Assembly: GCF_016126015.1 (NCBI RefSeq)
Contig: NZ_JAEFDB010000005.1
Span: 1-64,000 of the forward strand
DNA: 64,000 bases
Reading direction: 5' to 3'
DNA from: Capnocytophaga periodontitidis
GTDB lineage: Bacteria; Bacteroidota; Bacteroidia; Flavobacteriales; Flavobacteriaceae
In this document: in pieces, positions 33,854-42,568 of the stretch
Layout: every line of letters begins with the position of its first letter
How positions within the stretch are numbered: the stretch's first letter is position 1
Made by a program: the position numbers and the translations under genes
Notes under the pieces: generated by a model
Databases searched by the model: none
Seen by the model: only the letters and a program-made list of their open reading frames with translations
What the model was told of the DNA's origin: nothing

Positions 33854-34516
33854 ATGTTTCAATTTCTCACTGACCTCGCTAAAAACAATAACAAAGAGTG
33901 GTTCGACACTCATAAAAACGCTTACGAAAGCGCTAAATTGCAAGCAACAGAGCTTTTTAATCGTATTTATGCTGAAATTGCAGCACACGACACTGTAGCT
34001 CCTCTCAAAATATACCGTATCTACCGCGATTTGCGCTTTTCTAAGGATAAAACGCCTTACAAAACCCACTTCGGTTGCTACATACAGCGCAAACAACCTC
34101 ACTATCGCGGGGGATATTATGTGCATATCAGTCCGCAAGAAACTTTTATAGGAGGAGGATTCTTCGACCCCAATAAAGATGATTTGTTGCGTATGCGTCA
34201 AGAAATCTCTCTCAACCCCGATGATTTCCGAAAAGTAATGACCGAAAAAGGTATTGTAAAAGAGTTCGGTGGAAAACTATGGGGCGACGAACTCAAAACA
34301 GCTCCCAAAGGCTTTGAAAAAGATGATCCTATGCTTGATTATTTGCGCAAAAAGCAGTTCCTACTCAAACGCGACTACACTCAAAAAGAAGCTACCGCCG
34401 AAGGTTTTGATAAGAAAGTAGTACAAGGACTCTTAGCAATGCGCCCCTTTTTCGACTTTATGACCGAAGCCCTCACCACCAATCTCAACGGTGAATCCCT
34501 ATTCCCTAACCCCTAA
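33854..34516 (+). CDS. DUF2461 domain-containing protein
   Basis: The 220-residue soluble protein is a full-length DUF2461 member. It has an N-terminal FLTDLAKNNNKEWFDTHKNA motif, the conserved IYRIYRDLRFSKDKTPYKTH segment, and GGYYVHISPQETFIGGGFF in the middle. The family (TIGR02453-like) is widespread but its function is unknown. The next gene starts 3 bases after its stop, so the two form an operon. Confidence 0.93.
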   Translation: MFQFLTDLAKNNNKEWFDTHKNAYESAKLQATELFNRIYAEIAAHDTVAPLKIYRIYRDLRFSKDKTPYKTHFGCYIQRKQPHYRGGYYVHISPQETFIGGGFFDPNKDDLLRMRQEISLNPDDFRKVMTEKGIVKEFGGKLWGDELKTAPKGFEKDDPMLDYLRKKQFLLKRDYTQKEATAEGFDKKVVQGLLAMRPFFDFMTEALTTNLNGESLFPNP

Positions 34517-34518
34517 CA

Positions 34519-34887
34519 ATGACCCTAACATTCAATAAAAAATACTTTATATGGGCATTAGCCCTCTTTGGTGTAGAGTTCCTTATCGCTACGCTATTCA
34601 AGAATATCGGTTTTATACGCGGTTATCTCGGCGATGTATTAGTAGTGATATTGCTCTATTATATAGTCCTTTCATTTGTAAAAGTGAAACACAAAAGCAA
34701 ACTCATCTGGGGCATATTTGCCTTTGCCGTTGTAGTAGAAATACTGCAATATTTTGGAGTAGCCTCTCATTTAGGCTTTGCTAAAGGAAGTATAGGCTAT
34801 ATCATTCTGGGCAACCACTTCTCGTGGACTGATATAATATGCTATGCCATAGGTTGCCTCATATTACAATTAACAAATAAAAAATAA
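34519..34887 (+). CDS. DUF2809 membrane protein
   Basis: The 122-residue protein has about four membrane helices. It shows the family pattern: an arginine-containing loop before helix two (GFIRGYLGDVLVVILLYYIV), a conserved EILQYFG and a C-terminal FSWTDIICYAIGCLI. Similar short proteins are annotated DUF2809. Function unknown. Coupled to the DUF2461 gene. Confidence 0.88.
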   Translation: MTLTFNKKYFIWALALFGVEFLIATLFKNIGFIRGYLGDVLVVILLYYIVLSFVKVKHKSKLIWGIFAFAVVVEILQYFGVASHLGFAKGSIGYIILGNHFSWTDIICYAIGCLILQLTNKK

Positions 34888-34909
34888 CAATTAACAAATA
34901 ACCCCCGCT

Positions 34910-34932
34910 GGCGCGAGCTTGCAGCTCGTGCC
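34910..34932 (+). repeat. GC-rich hairpin repeat before the first 254-residue paralogue
   Basis: GGCGCGAGCT-TGC-AGCTCGTGCC forms a 10-bp stem with one G-T pair in the leader of the gene at 34951. A related copy (GTGCGAGCT-TGT-AGCTCGTGC, 35733-35753) stands in the same place before the second paralogue. Confidence 0.55.
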
Positions 34933-34950
34933 CTCTAATCTCTAGCAACT

Positions 34951-35715
34951 ATGAAACATTTTTTAATAACCTTGTTACTATGTGCACCTTCATTGCACGC
35001 ACAAAATCCCTTAAAAGGCGAATGGATAACCAGCTCTCTGTTACGTGATTTCAAAGAGGAATACAAAAACCTGTTTGTGCTTACACAAAGAGAAGGTGAA
35101 AGAGTTGGTTATGCAACGGAATTTGAAAAGAACGACAAAAATCAATATATTTCGTATTACTTTGCCCCTTGTGGCAACGACTGTTTCTCCTCTATAACAG
35201 GAACATTTAAACTTATTGCCCCCTCGTATGTGCGCCTGAATGCCCTAACTTTTGAACAAACCGGTGATTGTAAACACAAAAACGAAAAGTTGCATAACGA
35301 TACCGCCGATTATTACATATACAAAGTCTCAAATAAGAAAATCTTCTTAGTGAAAAGCACTTCAAAAAATGAAAAAGAAGATCAAGAAAAGGCTAAAAAC
35401 TATCTGTTAGTAACCGGTATAAAGGACAATGTAGTGTATAAACAAAAAACAAAAATGAAGGTGGAGGCTAAGGAAACAGGAGCATTACCTGCGCAAGTAG
35501 AGAAATATGCTACTGATATACTTCAATTGAAAAAATTCAAGATTCTTATTTATAACCAATTAAGAGGGAGAGCAGCTTGGGTGTTTGCGGTAAAAGACCT
35601 CACCACAGGAATGATAACCTATGTAATACAAGAAAATTATTATGATGCAAAAGATAAAGAAATCTCTCGCTTTTTTGATTGTACTGAAACTGAAATAAAG
35701 AAGTTCAGACAATAA
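34951..35715 (+). CDS. secreted hypothetical protein, paralogue 1
   Basis: This is the first of two tandem 254-residue paralogues. It has a signal peptide (MKHFLITLLLCAPSLHAQNP), a short beta-rich N-terminal region (LKGEWITSSLLRDF), and a Cys-containing segment APCGNDCFSSITGTFKLIAP. The C-terminal half is highly conserved between copies (KHKNEKLHNDTADYYIYKVS, WVFAVKDLTTGMITYVIQEN). I do not recognise the family. The GEW opening recalls small lipocalin-like or META-type domains, but this is not firm. Confidence 0.75.
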   Translation: MKHFLITLLLCAPSLHAQNPLKGEWITSSLLRDFKEEYKNLFVLTQREGERVGYATEFEKNDKNQYISYYFAPCGNDCFSSITGTFKLIAPSYVRLNALTFEQTGDCKHKNEKLHNDTADYYIYKVSNKKIFLVKSTSKNEKEDQEKAKNYLLVTGIKDNVVYKQKTKMKVEAKETGALPAQVEKYATDILQLKKFKILIYNQLRGRAAWVFAVKDLTTGMITYVIQENYYDAKDKEISRFFDCTETEIKKFRQ

Positions 35716-35772
35716 TAATAACCCTCCCGCTAGTGCGAGCTTGTAGCTCGTGCCCTCTAACCCCTAACAACT

Positions 35773-36537
35773 ATGAAACATTTTTTAATAACCTTGTTAC
35801 TATGTGCGCCGTCAATATACGCACAAAATCCCTTAAAAGGCGAATGGATAACCAACTCTCTGTTGGGTAAATTCAAAGAAGAAGACAGTAACTTATTTGA
35901 ACTTACGAAAGACGAAGATGAAATAGCAGGTTTTGCAACGGTATTTAAAAAGAACGACAAAAATCAATATATTTCGTATTACTTTGCCCCTTGTGGCAAC
36001 GATTGTTTCCCATCTGTATCAGGAACATTTCAGCTTATTGCCCCCTCGTATGTGCGCCTGAATGCCCTAACTTTTGAACAAACTGGTGATTGTAAACACA
36101 AAAACGAAAAGTTGCATAACGATACCGCCGATTATTACATATACAAAGTCTCAAATAAGAAAATCTTCTTAGTGAAAAGCGCTTCAAGAAATGAAAAAGA
36201 AGATCAAGAAAAGGCTAAGAACTATTTGTTAGTAACCGGTATAAAGGACGATGTAGTGTATAAACAAAAAACAAAAATGAAGGTGGAGGCTAAGGAAATA
36301 GGAGCATTACCTGCGCAAGTAGAGAAATACGCTACTGATATACTTCACTTGAAAAAATTCAAGATACTTGTTTACAATTCATTATATAGGACAGCGGCTT
36401 GGGTATTTGCGGTAAAAGACCTCACCACAGAAACTATAACCTATGTAATACAAGAAAATTATTATGATGTAAATAGTAAAGAGGTCGCTCGCTTCTTTGA
36501 CTATACCGAAGCCGAAATGAAAAAGTTCAGACAATAA
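35773..36537 (+). CDS. secreted hypothetical protein, paralogue 2
   Basis: This 254-residue sister of the gene at 34951 has the same signal peptide (MKHFLITLLLCAPSIYAQNP) and the same four-residue CGND motif. Differences concentrate in residues about 25-60 (LLGKFKEEDSNLFELTKDED) and near 205-220 (NSLYRTAAWV), while the middle is almost identical. The 58-base spacer repeats the hairpin and the CCCCTAACAACTATG leader of the first copy, so gene and leader duplicated together. It is followed by tatD after 23 bases. Confidence 0.75.
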   Translation: MKHFLITLLLCAPSIYAQNPLKGEWITNSLLGKFKEEDSNLFELTKDEDEIAGFATVFKKNDKNQYISYYFAPCGNDCFPSVSGTFQLIAPSYVRLNALTFEQTGDCKHKNEKLHNDTADYYIYKVSNKKIFLVKSASRNEKEDQEKAKNYLLVTGIKDDVVYKQKTKMKVEAKEIGALPAQVEKYATDILHLKKFKILVYNSLYRTAAWVFAVKDLTTETITYVIQENYYDVNSKEVARFFDYTEAEMKKFRQ

Positions 36538-36560
36538 AAATAACTATCCCCTAACAACTA

Positions 36561-37349
36561 ATGATAGACATAGGCATAAATCTCACTAATAAGCAATTCG
36601 CAGGTGAGTACGACAAAATTATAGACCGTGCCATAGAGGCAGAAGTAGATACAATACTTCTTACGGGAACAAGTGTGCGTAGCAGTAATGAGGCTTTAGC
36701 GTTAGCCAAAAAATACCCCAAAAGACTTTACGCTACCGCTGGCATTCACCCTCACGACGCCAAAACGATGAACGCCGAGAGCATCAAAAACTTACAAGCG
36801 TTGCTCAACCAAAAGTATGTAGTAGCCGTAGGCGAATGTGGCTTAGATTTCGACCGCGATTTCTCACCACGCCCCATACAAGAAGCGTGCTTTCACACAC
36901 AACTCGCTTTAGCTGAAGAAGTGCATAAACCCTTATTTCTACACGAGCGTGCAGCCTTCGTGCGTTTTACTGCCATACTCGCCGACCACAACCAATTGCC
37001 CGAAGGGGTAGTACACTGCTTTACCGGTAGTTTAAAAGAAGCAAAAACTTACTTAGACGCTGGCTATTATATAGGTTTTACAGGGGCTGTGAGTGATAGC
37101 AAACGCTTTGCTCATTTAGAAGAAGTTGTCCGTTACGTGCCTTTAGACCGTATGCTCATAGAAACCGATGCTCCTTTTATGTTGCCCAAGAACGTACCCC
37201 AAAGTCAGCTGTTACAGTATCAATCGCGTCGCAATGAACCCGCCTTTTTGCCTTATGTGGCTCAAACTATAGCTCAGTTCAAAGGGATACCGTTCGAAAC
37301 AGTGGCTTCAGCAACTACTCTCAATGCGCAAACCTTATTCAAACTATAA
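36561..37349 (+). CDS. tatD: TatD family DNase
   Basis: The 262-residue TIM-barrel metal-dependent hydrolase is closest to true TatD: it begins DIGINLTNKQF as in the Escherichia coli protein, instead of the HxH opening of YcfH/YjjV. Other motifs are TAGIHPHDAK, VGECGLDFDRDFS, FLHERA, VHCFTGS and LIETDAPFMLP. TatD has 3'-5' exonuclease activity on DNA or RNA and is linked to oxidative DNA-damage repair. It is followed after 13 bases by a glycosyltransferase gene. Confidence 0.93.
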   Translation: MIDIGINLTNKQFAGEYDKIIDRAIEAEVDTILLTGTSVRSSNEALALAKKYPKRLYATAGIHPHDAKTMNAESIKNLQALLNQKYVVAVGECGLDFDRDFSPRPIQEACFHTQLALAEEVHKPLFLHERAAFVRFTAILADHNQLPEGVVHCFTGSLKEAKTYLDAGYYIGFTGAVSDSKRFAHLEEVVRYVPLDRMLIETDAPFMLPKNVPQSQLLQYQSRRNEPAFLPYVAQTIAQFKGIPFETVASATTLNAQTLFKL

Positions 37350-37362
37350 AAACTAACAGCGA

Positions 37363-38244
37363 ATGACCATAGTATTCTTTGCTCACGGAGGTGAAGCTTT
37401 TTTAAACGAAGTAACCTTTGCGCTACTTTCTTATTATCAGCATCACCGTATTGATGAAAATAAAATAGTAATATATACTGATAATGTAGCTCATTTTCAG
37501 CAATTGCTCCCTCCCCAAATTACCTACATAAGTGTTACCCCTGCACAAATAAAACAATGGCGTGGCACTATCGACTTTGTTCACCGTGTAAAAATAGAAG
37601 TGCTACGCGATGCTTTTCAGCGCTTCCCTCAAGAAACATTCTTGTATTTAGATAGCGATGTTTATTTCAAAGAAAACATCTCTTTCTTAGAAACGAAAAT
37701 CAATAAAGGTACTCCTATAATGAGTTTGAAAGAGGGAATTATCTTCAAAAGCAATCTTAGGCACTTCAAAACATTAGCTTCCTATCTAAAATCACATCAA
37801 AACACGATTGCAGTAGTGCCTCCTATCGTTGTAGCTCCTCAACAAGCGATGTACAACGCTGGGATTATAGGTCTCTCACCAAGTGATAACTTTGTGGTAG
37901 AAAGGGCTCTAACAGTTACCGATTTTCTTCACCCTTCTATTGATAACCACGTAACCGAACAGTTTGCTTTCACAGTGTTGCTCTCTCAAAAAGGAGCTAT
38001 TTATGAGGCTGAACCTCATATTCATCACTATTGGTATTTCAAAGAATTTAGAGAGGTTATAACACAATTTCTACAAGAGAACAAAGAAAAGAGTTTTGAA
38101 ACATTAGTAGCTCTTTCTGCAAACTATAATCCCGAATATATGGGCAGTGAAAAACTCGCTTATAAACAAATGAACTTCTGGCAAAAACTCATACAAAAAA
38201 TTACTAAAGGTAGAAAATGGAAGATTATATACCCCTCAAAATAG
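37363..38244 (+). CDS. glycosyltransferase-like protein
   Basis: The 293-residue soluble protein has a GT-A-like layout: an N-terminal strand (MTIVFFAHGGEAFL), the metal-binding DxD motif in FLYLDSDVYFKENI (about residue 103), and acceptor-side motifs (YNAGIIGLSP). It has no signal peptide or membrane helix. I cannot assign donor or acceptor. Its last 28 bases overlap the start of the ketosynthase gene in another frame, so the two are translationally coupled. Confidence 0.75.
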   Translation: MTIVFFAHGGEAFLNEVTFALLSYYQHHRIDENKIVIYTDNVAHFQQLLPPQITYISVTPAQIKQWRGTIDFVHRVKIEVLRDAFQRFPQETFLYLDSDVYFKENISFLETKINKGTPIMSLKEGIIFKSNLRHFKTLASYLKSHQNTIAVVPPIVVAPQQAMYNAGIIGLSPSDNFVVERALTVTDFLHPSIDNHVTEQFAFTVLLSQKGAIYEAEPHIHHYWYFKEFREVITQFLQENKEKSFETLVALSANYNPEYMGSEKLAYKQMNFWQKLIQKITKGRKWKIIYPSK

Positions 38245-39323
38245 CTATTACGGGAATGAGTACCCTCGCTGCCGAGGCTCTTACTCTTCATAACAACATA
38301 CCCCAAGGAAAACTTTCTGAGGGCGACCAAATGCTCATCTCAGCACTTCAAGCCTCCAATCCGGCTTACGAACCTTTAGATACTACTGTTCTTTATGCAC
38401 TACACACCGCTCGTGAAGCAGTAGCACAAGCTAATTGGCACGATTTGCGTTTTGGCATCAATATAGGCTCTTCTCGCGGAGCTACGGCCTTGTTTGAAAA
38501 GAATTATTCTCATTTTCTTGCCGAAGGCACTTGCCAAACCTTAGCCTCACCCACCACTACTTTGGGTAATATCAGCACGTGGGTAGCTCAAGATTTAGGC
38601 AATCAAGGTTTTGAACTCTCACATTCTATCACTTGCTCTACTGCACTGCACGGCATCGCCAATGCCATTGCGTGGCTGGAAAGTGGTATGGAACAACGCT
38701 TTTTAGTGGGGGGTAGTGAGGCGCCGCTTACTCCTTTTACCATTGCTCAAGTAAAAGCCCTCAAAATCTATAGCAGTCTGCCCTTGCCTTATCCTTGTCG
38801 CGCAATGGATATGACCAAAAAACAAAGCACAATGGTGCTGGGGGAGGGGGCAGGTTGTTTCTGTTTAGAAAAAGGAGAACACACTAATGCCTTAGCTCAT
38901 ATTGTGGGGATAGGTTTTGCTACCGAAAAGCTCACCCATAGTGTATCCCTCTCCAAAAATGGCGATTGTCTGCAAGCCTCTATGCAACGGGCTTTGGCAA
39001 GTGCCGGAAATCCTAAAATAGATGCCATAATTACCCATTGCACGGGTACTATCAAAGGCGATCAAGCTGAACTCAATGCTATAGAAGCGGTTTTTGGCGA
39101 CAAGAAACCACTGCTCACCAATAATAAATGGCAACACGGACATACTTACGGTGCTAGTGGGGCGCTCAACCTTGCAATGGCTGTCAGAATGTTGCAAAAC
39201 AACCGTTTTGAGCCAGTACCCTACCTGCCAGCACCCGAATGTATCCCTGATAAACTACAACATATCTTAATCAATGCGGTTGGCTTTGGCGGAAATGGAA
39301 TAAGTGTAGTCGTGAGTCGTTAG
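38217..39323 (+). CDS. beta-ketoacyl-ACP synthase, stand-alone
   Basis: The 368-residue thiolase-fold ketosynthase has the complete Cys-His-His triad: the nucleophile in SITCSTALHG (Cys 140), the histidine in ITHCTGTIKGDQ and the second histidine in HGHTYGASGALN. It is shorter than and distinct from FabF at 40032. Such single ketosynthases occur in flexirubin or aryl-polyene and lipid-modifying clusters, but no ACP, dehydratase or acyltransferase partner is adjacent. The 28-base overlap with the glycosyltransferase suggests a joint pathway, perhaps a glycolipid. That is inference. Confidence 0.85.
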   Translation: MEDYIPLKIAITGMSTLAAEALTLHNNIPQGKLSEGDQMLISALQASNPAYEPLDTTVLYALHTAREAVAQANWHDLRFGINIGSSRGATALFEKNYSHFLAEGTCQTLASPTTTLGNISTWVAQDLGNQGFELSHSITCSTALHGIANAIAWLESGMEQRFLVGGSEAPLTPFTIAQVKALKIYSSLPLPYPCRAMDMTKKQSTMVLGEGAGCFCLEKGEHTNALAHIVGIGFATEKLTHSVSLSKNGDCLQASMQRALASAGNPKIDAIITHCTGTIKGDQAELNAIEAVFGDKKPLLTNNKWQHGHTYGASGALNLAMAVRMLQNNRFEPVPYLPAPECIPDKLQHILINAVGFGGNGISVVVSR

Positions 39324-39369
39324 AAAATTTTTCTGTTGAACTTCCCTATGACAGTTCAATATAACATCT

Positions 39370-39486
39370 CAACACTTTGCCAAAGTTTCACACTTTACCA
39401 AAGTTGATTACTCTAATAATCAATCACTTTTAAAGTGTGTTATGTAGGAAAGCCAGCGATAGCTGGGTATGTGCTGCAAACGCCCG
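39370..39486 (+). repeat. modular dispersed repeat, copy D
   Basis: It occupies the gene-free stretch 39324-39698. Two CACTTTGCCAAAGT-like units are followed by the AT-rich module (AATAATCAATCACTTTTAAA), GTGTTATGTAGG, the CCAGCGATAGCTGG hairpin and GCAAACGCCC. Beyond it, to 39640, lies plain AT-rich sequence. Confidence 0.75.
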
Positions 39487-39651
39487 TACAACAAAAAACA
39501 GGAAAATACCCCGTAATAGCCAAATTTTCCCCTACACCCCATCTTTTAACCTCTATTATATAATTAATTATAAATGAGTAGTTTAAAAATTTTAAATGCA
39601 AAAAAACTGCAATATTTATCAGAAAAAGATTGTGTTTCAAAAAAAATGTTA

Positions 39652-39659
39652 TACTTTTG
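39652..39659 (+). promoter_or_regulatory. -7 element of the acpP promoter
   Basis: TACTTTTG is followed by CCGGCAG and a leader of about 35 bases to the ATG at 39699. The upstream TTG in GATTGTG has a spacing of about 20. Confidence 0.55.
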
Positions 39660-39698
39660 CCGGCAGTAATTATTATTAAATTATAAAAAAAGAAAATT

Positions 39699-39935
39699 AT
39701 GTCAGACATTGCATCAAGAGTTAAAGCCATTATCGTTGATAAATTAGGCGTAGACGAAAATGAAGTTACTGCAGAAGCAAGCTTCACTAACGACTTAGGA
39801 GCTGATTCATTAGACACTGTTGAATTGATTATGGAATTCGAAAAAGAATTTGATATTCAAATCCCAGATGACCAAGCTGAAAACATTGCAACTGTTGGTC
39901 AAGCAGTAAAATATATTGAAGACGCTAAACAATAA
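39699..39935 (+). CDS. acpP: acyl carrier protein
   Basis: The 78-residue acidic ACP has the phosphopantetheine attachment motif [15 protein letters not shown] (Ser 37). It carries acyl chains in type II fatty-acid synthesis and hands them to FabF, encoded next. The acpP-fabF-rnc order is the standard one in many bacteria. Confidence 0.97.
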   Translation: MSDIASRVKAIIVDKLGVDENEVTAEASFTNDLGADSLDTVELIMEFEKEFDIQIPDDQAENIATVGQAVKYIEDAKQ

Positions 39936-40031
39936 TTGGCTCATAGGCAGTAGGCTATCAGCATATCACAGTTGGTAGCTTACTGCCTAATTGTTTTTTA
40001 AAACCTAAATGCTAAAAACTTAAAAAACTAT

Positions 40032-41279
40032 ATGGAGAAAAGACGTGTTGTAGTTACAGGTATAGGGGCTCTTACCCCTATTGGAAATACCGCCCCAGAG
40101 TTTTGGGAAGGTCTTGTCGCTGGTAAAAGCGGCGCTGCGCCTATTACCCATTTCGATGCTTCTAAGTTCAAAACTCAGTTTGCTTGTGAAGTTAAAAACT
40201 TTAATATCGAGGATTTTATGGACAAAAAAGAAGCCCGTAAACTCGATAAGTTTGCACAATATGCCTTAGTAGCTTCCGATGAAGCAATCAAAGATGCCCA
40301 CCTCGATGTTGATACACTCGATAAAGACCGCATTGGCGTGATTTGGGGCTCTGGCATAGGTGGTTTGGAAACCTTCCAAAACGAGGTAACCAACTTCAAT
40401 CAAGGCGATGGAACTCCTCGCTTCAACCCTTTCTTTATCCCTAAAATGATAGCCGATATCGCCGCTGGCGTAATTTCTATACGCTACGGCTTTAGAGGTC
40501 CTAACTTTACTACTGTATCAGCTTGTGCTTCAGCTGCTAACGCTATGATTGATGCCCTTAACTACATCCGTTTAGGCTATGCCGATATGATGGTATCAGG
40601 AGGCTCCGAAGCAGCTGTAACTATTGCTGGTATTGGTGGTTTCAACGCTTTGCACGCACTTTCTACTTTCAACGAAAATCCAGCCAAAGCCTCTCGTCCA
40701 TTCGATGCCAATCGCGATGGTTTTGTATTAGGCGAAGGAGCAGGAGCTGTAGTGCTCGAAGAGTACAACCACGCAGTAGCTCGTGGTGCTACTATCTACT
40801 GCGAATTAGCAGGTGGAGGTCTTTCGGCCGATGCTTACCACATGACGGCTCCTCACCCAGAAGGATTAGGAGCTAAAAATGTGATGATCAATTGCTTGAA
40901 AGATGCAGGAGTATCAACAAACGAAGTCGATGCTATCAATATGCACGGCACTTCTACACCACTGGGTGATGTTGCAGAATCTAAAGCTGTACTCGAAGTT
41001 TTTGGCGAACACGCTTATGATATCAATATCAACTCTACCAAGTCGATGACAGGACACTTGCTCGGTGCTGCAGGGGCAATAGAGGCAGTGGCATCTATTC
41101 TCGCTATCAAATACGGCATTGTACCACCTACAATCAACTTTGAAACCCCCGATGAAAAAATAGATCAACGCTTGAATTTCACCTTCAACAAAGCACAACA
41201 CCGCGATGTAAAAGTAGCGATGAGCAACACCTTTGGTTTTGGTGGTCATAATGCGTGTTTATTATTCAAAAAGATATAA
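40032..41279 (+). CDS. fabF: 3-oxoacyl-ACP synthase II
   Basis: The 415-residue KAS II has the nucleophile Cys 165 in TVSACASAANAM, the histidines in MHGTSTPLGD and MTGHLLGAAGAIE, and a C-terminal SNTFGFGGHNACLLF. It condenses malonyl-ACP with acyl-ACP in fatty-acid elongation. It lies 96 bases after acpP and 7 bases before rnc. Confidence 0.97.
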   Translation: MEKRRVVVTGIGALTPIGNTAPEFWEGLVAGKSGAAPITHFDASKFKTQFACEVKNFNIEDFMDKKEARKLDKFAQYALVASDEAIKDAHLDVDTLDKDRIGVIWGSGIGGLETFQNEVTNFNQGDGTPRFNPFFIPKMIADIAAGVISIRYGFRGPNFTTVSACASAANAMIDALNYIRLGYADMMVSGGSEAAVTIAGIGGFNALHALSTFNENPAKASRPFDANRDGFVLGEGAGAVVLEEYNHAVARGATIYCELAGGGLSADAYHMTAPHPEGLGAKNVMINCLKDAGVSTNEVDAINMHGTSTPLGDVAESKAVLEVFGEHAYDININSTKSMTGHLLGAAGAIEAVASILAIKYGIVPPTINFETPDEKIDQRLNFTFNKAQHRDVKVAMSNTFGFGGHNACLLFKKI

Positions 41280-41286
41280 ACTATAA

Positions 41287-42045
41287 GTGTTCTACTTAAA
41301 GAAAATATTAGCTTTTCCCCGTCTTTTTTCAAAAAAGAAAGACGGGATTTTTTATAATAAAATAAAGAATCTCTTAGGCTTTGCCCCTAAAAACTTGTCC
41401 TATTACAGCGAGGCTTTTACACATCCTTCTTACCAATTCCAGAAGGCAACGCGCAAAAGTTATGAGCGATTGGAGTTTTTGGGCGATGCCATACTTGGCG
41501 CAGTAATAGCCGATTATATTTTCACCAATGCCCCTGAGCAAGATGAGGGGTACCTCACTAAAATGCGCTCTAAAATTGTAGAACGCCGCAATCTCAACCA
41601 GTTGGGTAAAGATATGGGACTCTTAGATTTTTTGCGCACCAAGCTCACCCCAAGGCAATTGGGTAACAATATCACAGGTAATCTCTTCGAGGCGCTCATA
41701 GGGGCTATTTATTTAGATAGAGGGTATAAAGCCTGTTTCCGTTTTATAGAACGCGAACTCATCTTGCCGCATATCAATATCAAAAACTTGGAAGGAAAAG
41801 TGATTAGTCACAAGAGTTTATTGATAGAATGGTGTCAAAAACACAAGTTAGACTTTGCTTTTGAAGCCGAAGAAGATATAGAAGACCGTTCTGAAATAAA
41901 ATATTTTGTCGCCAAAGTACACGTACAAGGTTTTTCGGTAACGCGTGCCCGCTCTACTTCTAAGAAAAAAGCCGAAGAAATAGCCGCTAAGCGCGCTTGC
42001 TACAAAATTCAAGGCAAACAGCACCATAAATTGGACGTACAATGA
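41287..42045 (+). CDS. rnc: ribonuclease III
   Basis: The 252-residue protein has the RNase III signature ERLEFLGDAILGAVIADYIF with the metal-binding acidic residues, NLFEALIGAIYLDRGY, and a C-terminal double-stranded RNA binding domain (about 180-250, HKSLLIEWCQKHKLDFAFEA, KKKAEEIAAKRAC). It processes rRNA precursors and cleaves double-stranded RNA. The start is GTG at 41287, 7 bases after fabF. Its end overlaps the next start by four bases (ATGA). Confidence 0.96.
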   Translation: MFYLKKILAFPRLFSKKKDGIFYNKIKNLLGFAPKNLSYYSEAFTHPSYQFQKATRKSYERLEFLGDAILGAVIADYIFTNAPEQDEGYLTKMRSKIVERRNLNQLGKDMGLLDFLRTKLTPRQLGNNITGNLFEALIGAIYLDRGYKACFRFIERELILPHINIKNLEGKVISHKSLLIEWCQKHKLDFAFEAEEDIEDRSEIKYFVAKVHVQGFSVTRARSTSKKKAEEIAAKRACYKIQGKQHHKLDVQ

Positions 42046-42533
42046 AAATTCTCCTCCTATCCGACACCCATTCGTACATAGACGACCGCATCCTGCACTA
42101 TGCTAATGAAGCCGATGAGATTTGGCATTGTGGTGATTTTGGTAATGTAGCAGTGATCGAAGCCCTTCAAGCAGTGAAACCTTTGCGAGGGGTCTATGGT
42201 AATATCGATGGTACCGATGTGCGTCAGTACTTCCCTAAAGTAAATAGATTTTTGTGTGAGGAAGTAGAAGTACTGATGATACATATAGGCGGTTATCCTA
42301 ATAAATACACTCCCTTGGCCAAACAAGAAATTTTAGCACACCCTCCTAAACTCTTCATTTCGGGGCATTCACATATTCTAAAAGTACAATACGACCCACA
42401 ATTTCAATTGTTGCATCTCAACCCAGGAGCCGCAGGCATTTATGGCTGGCAAACAGTACGCACTATGCTCCGTTTTGAAATTCAAGGTAAAGAAATTAAG
42501 AGCTTAGAAATCATTGAATTAGGTAAGAGATAA
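42042..42533 (+). CDS. YfcE/MJ0936-type metallophosphoesterase
   Basis: The 163-residue calcineurin-like phosphodiesterase has all metal-site motifs: LLSDTHSY (DxH), WHCGDFGN (GD), VYGNIDGTD (GNxD), MIHIGGY, and the final ISGHSHILK (GHxH) with LNPGAAG. Members hydrolyse phosphodiesters in vitro. The physiological substrate is not known. It is coupled to rnc by a four-base overlap. Confidence 0.92.
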   Translation: MKILLLSDTHSYIDDRILHYANEADEIWHCGDFGNVAVIEALQAVKPLRGVYGNIDGTDVRQYFPKVNRFLCEEVEVLMIHIGGYPNKYTPLAKQEILAHPPKLFISGHSHILKVQYDPQFQLLHLNPGAAGIYGWQTVRTMLRFEIQGKEIKSLEIIELGKR

Positions 42534-42568
42534 AATAAACTCTGATAAATAAAAAACAATATACAACT

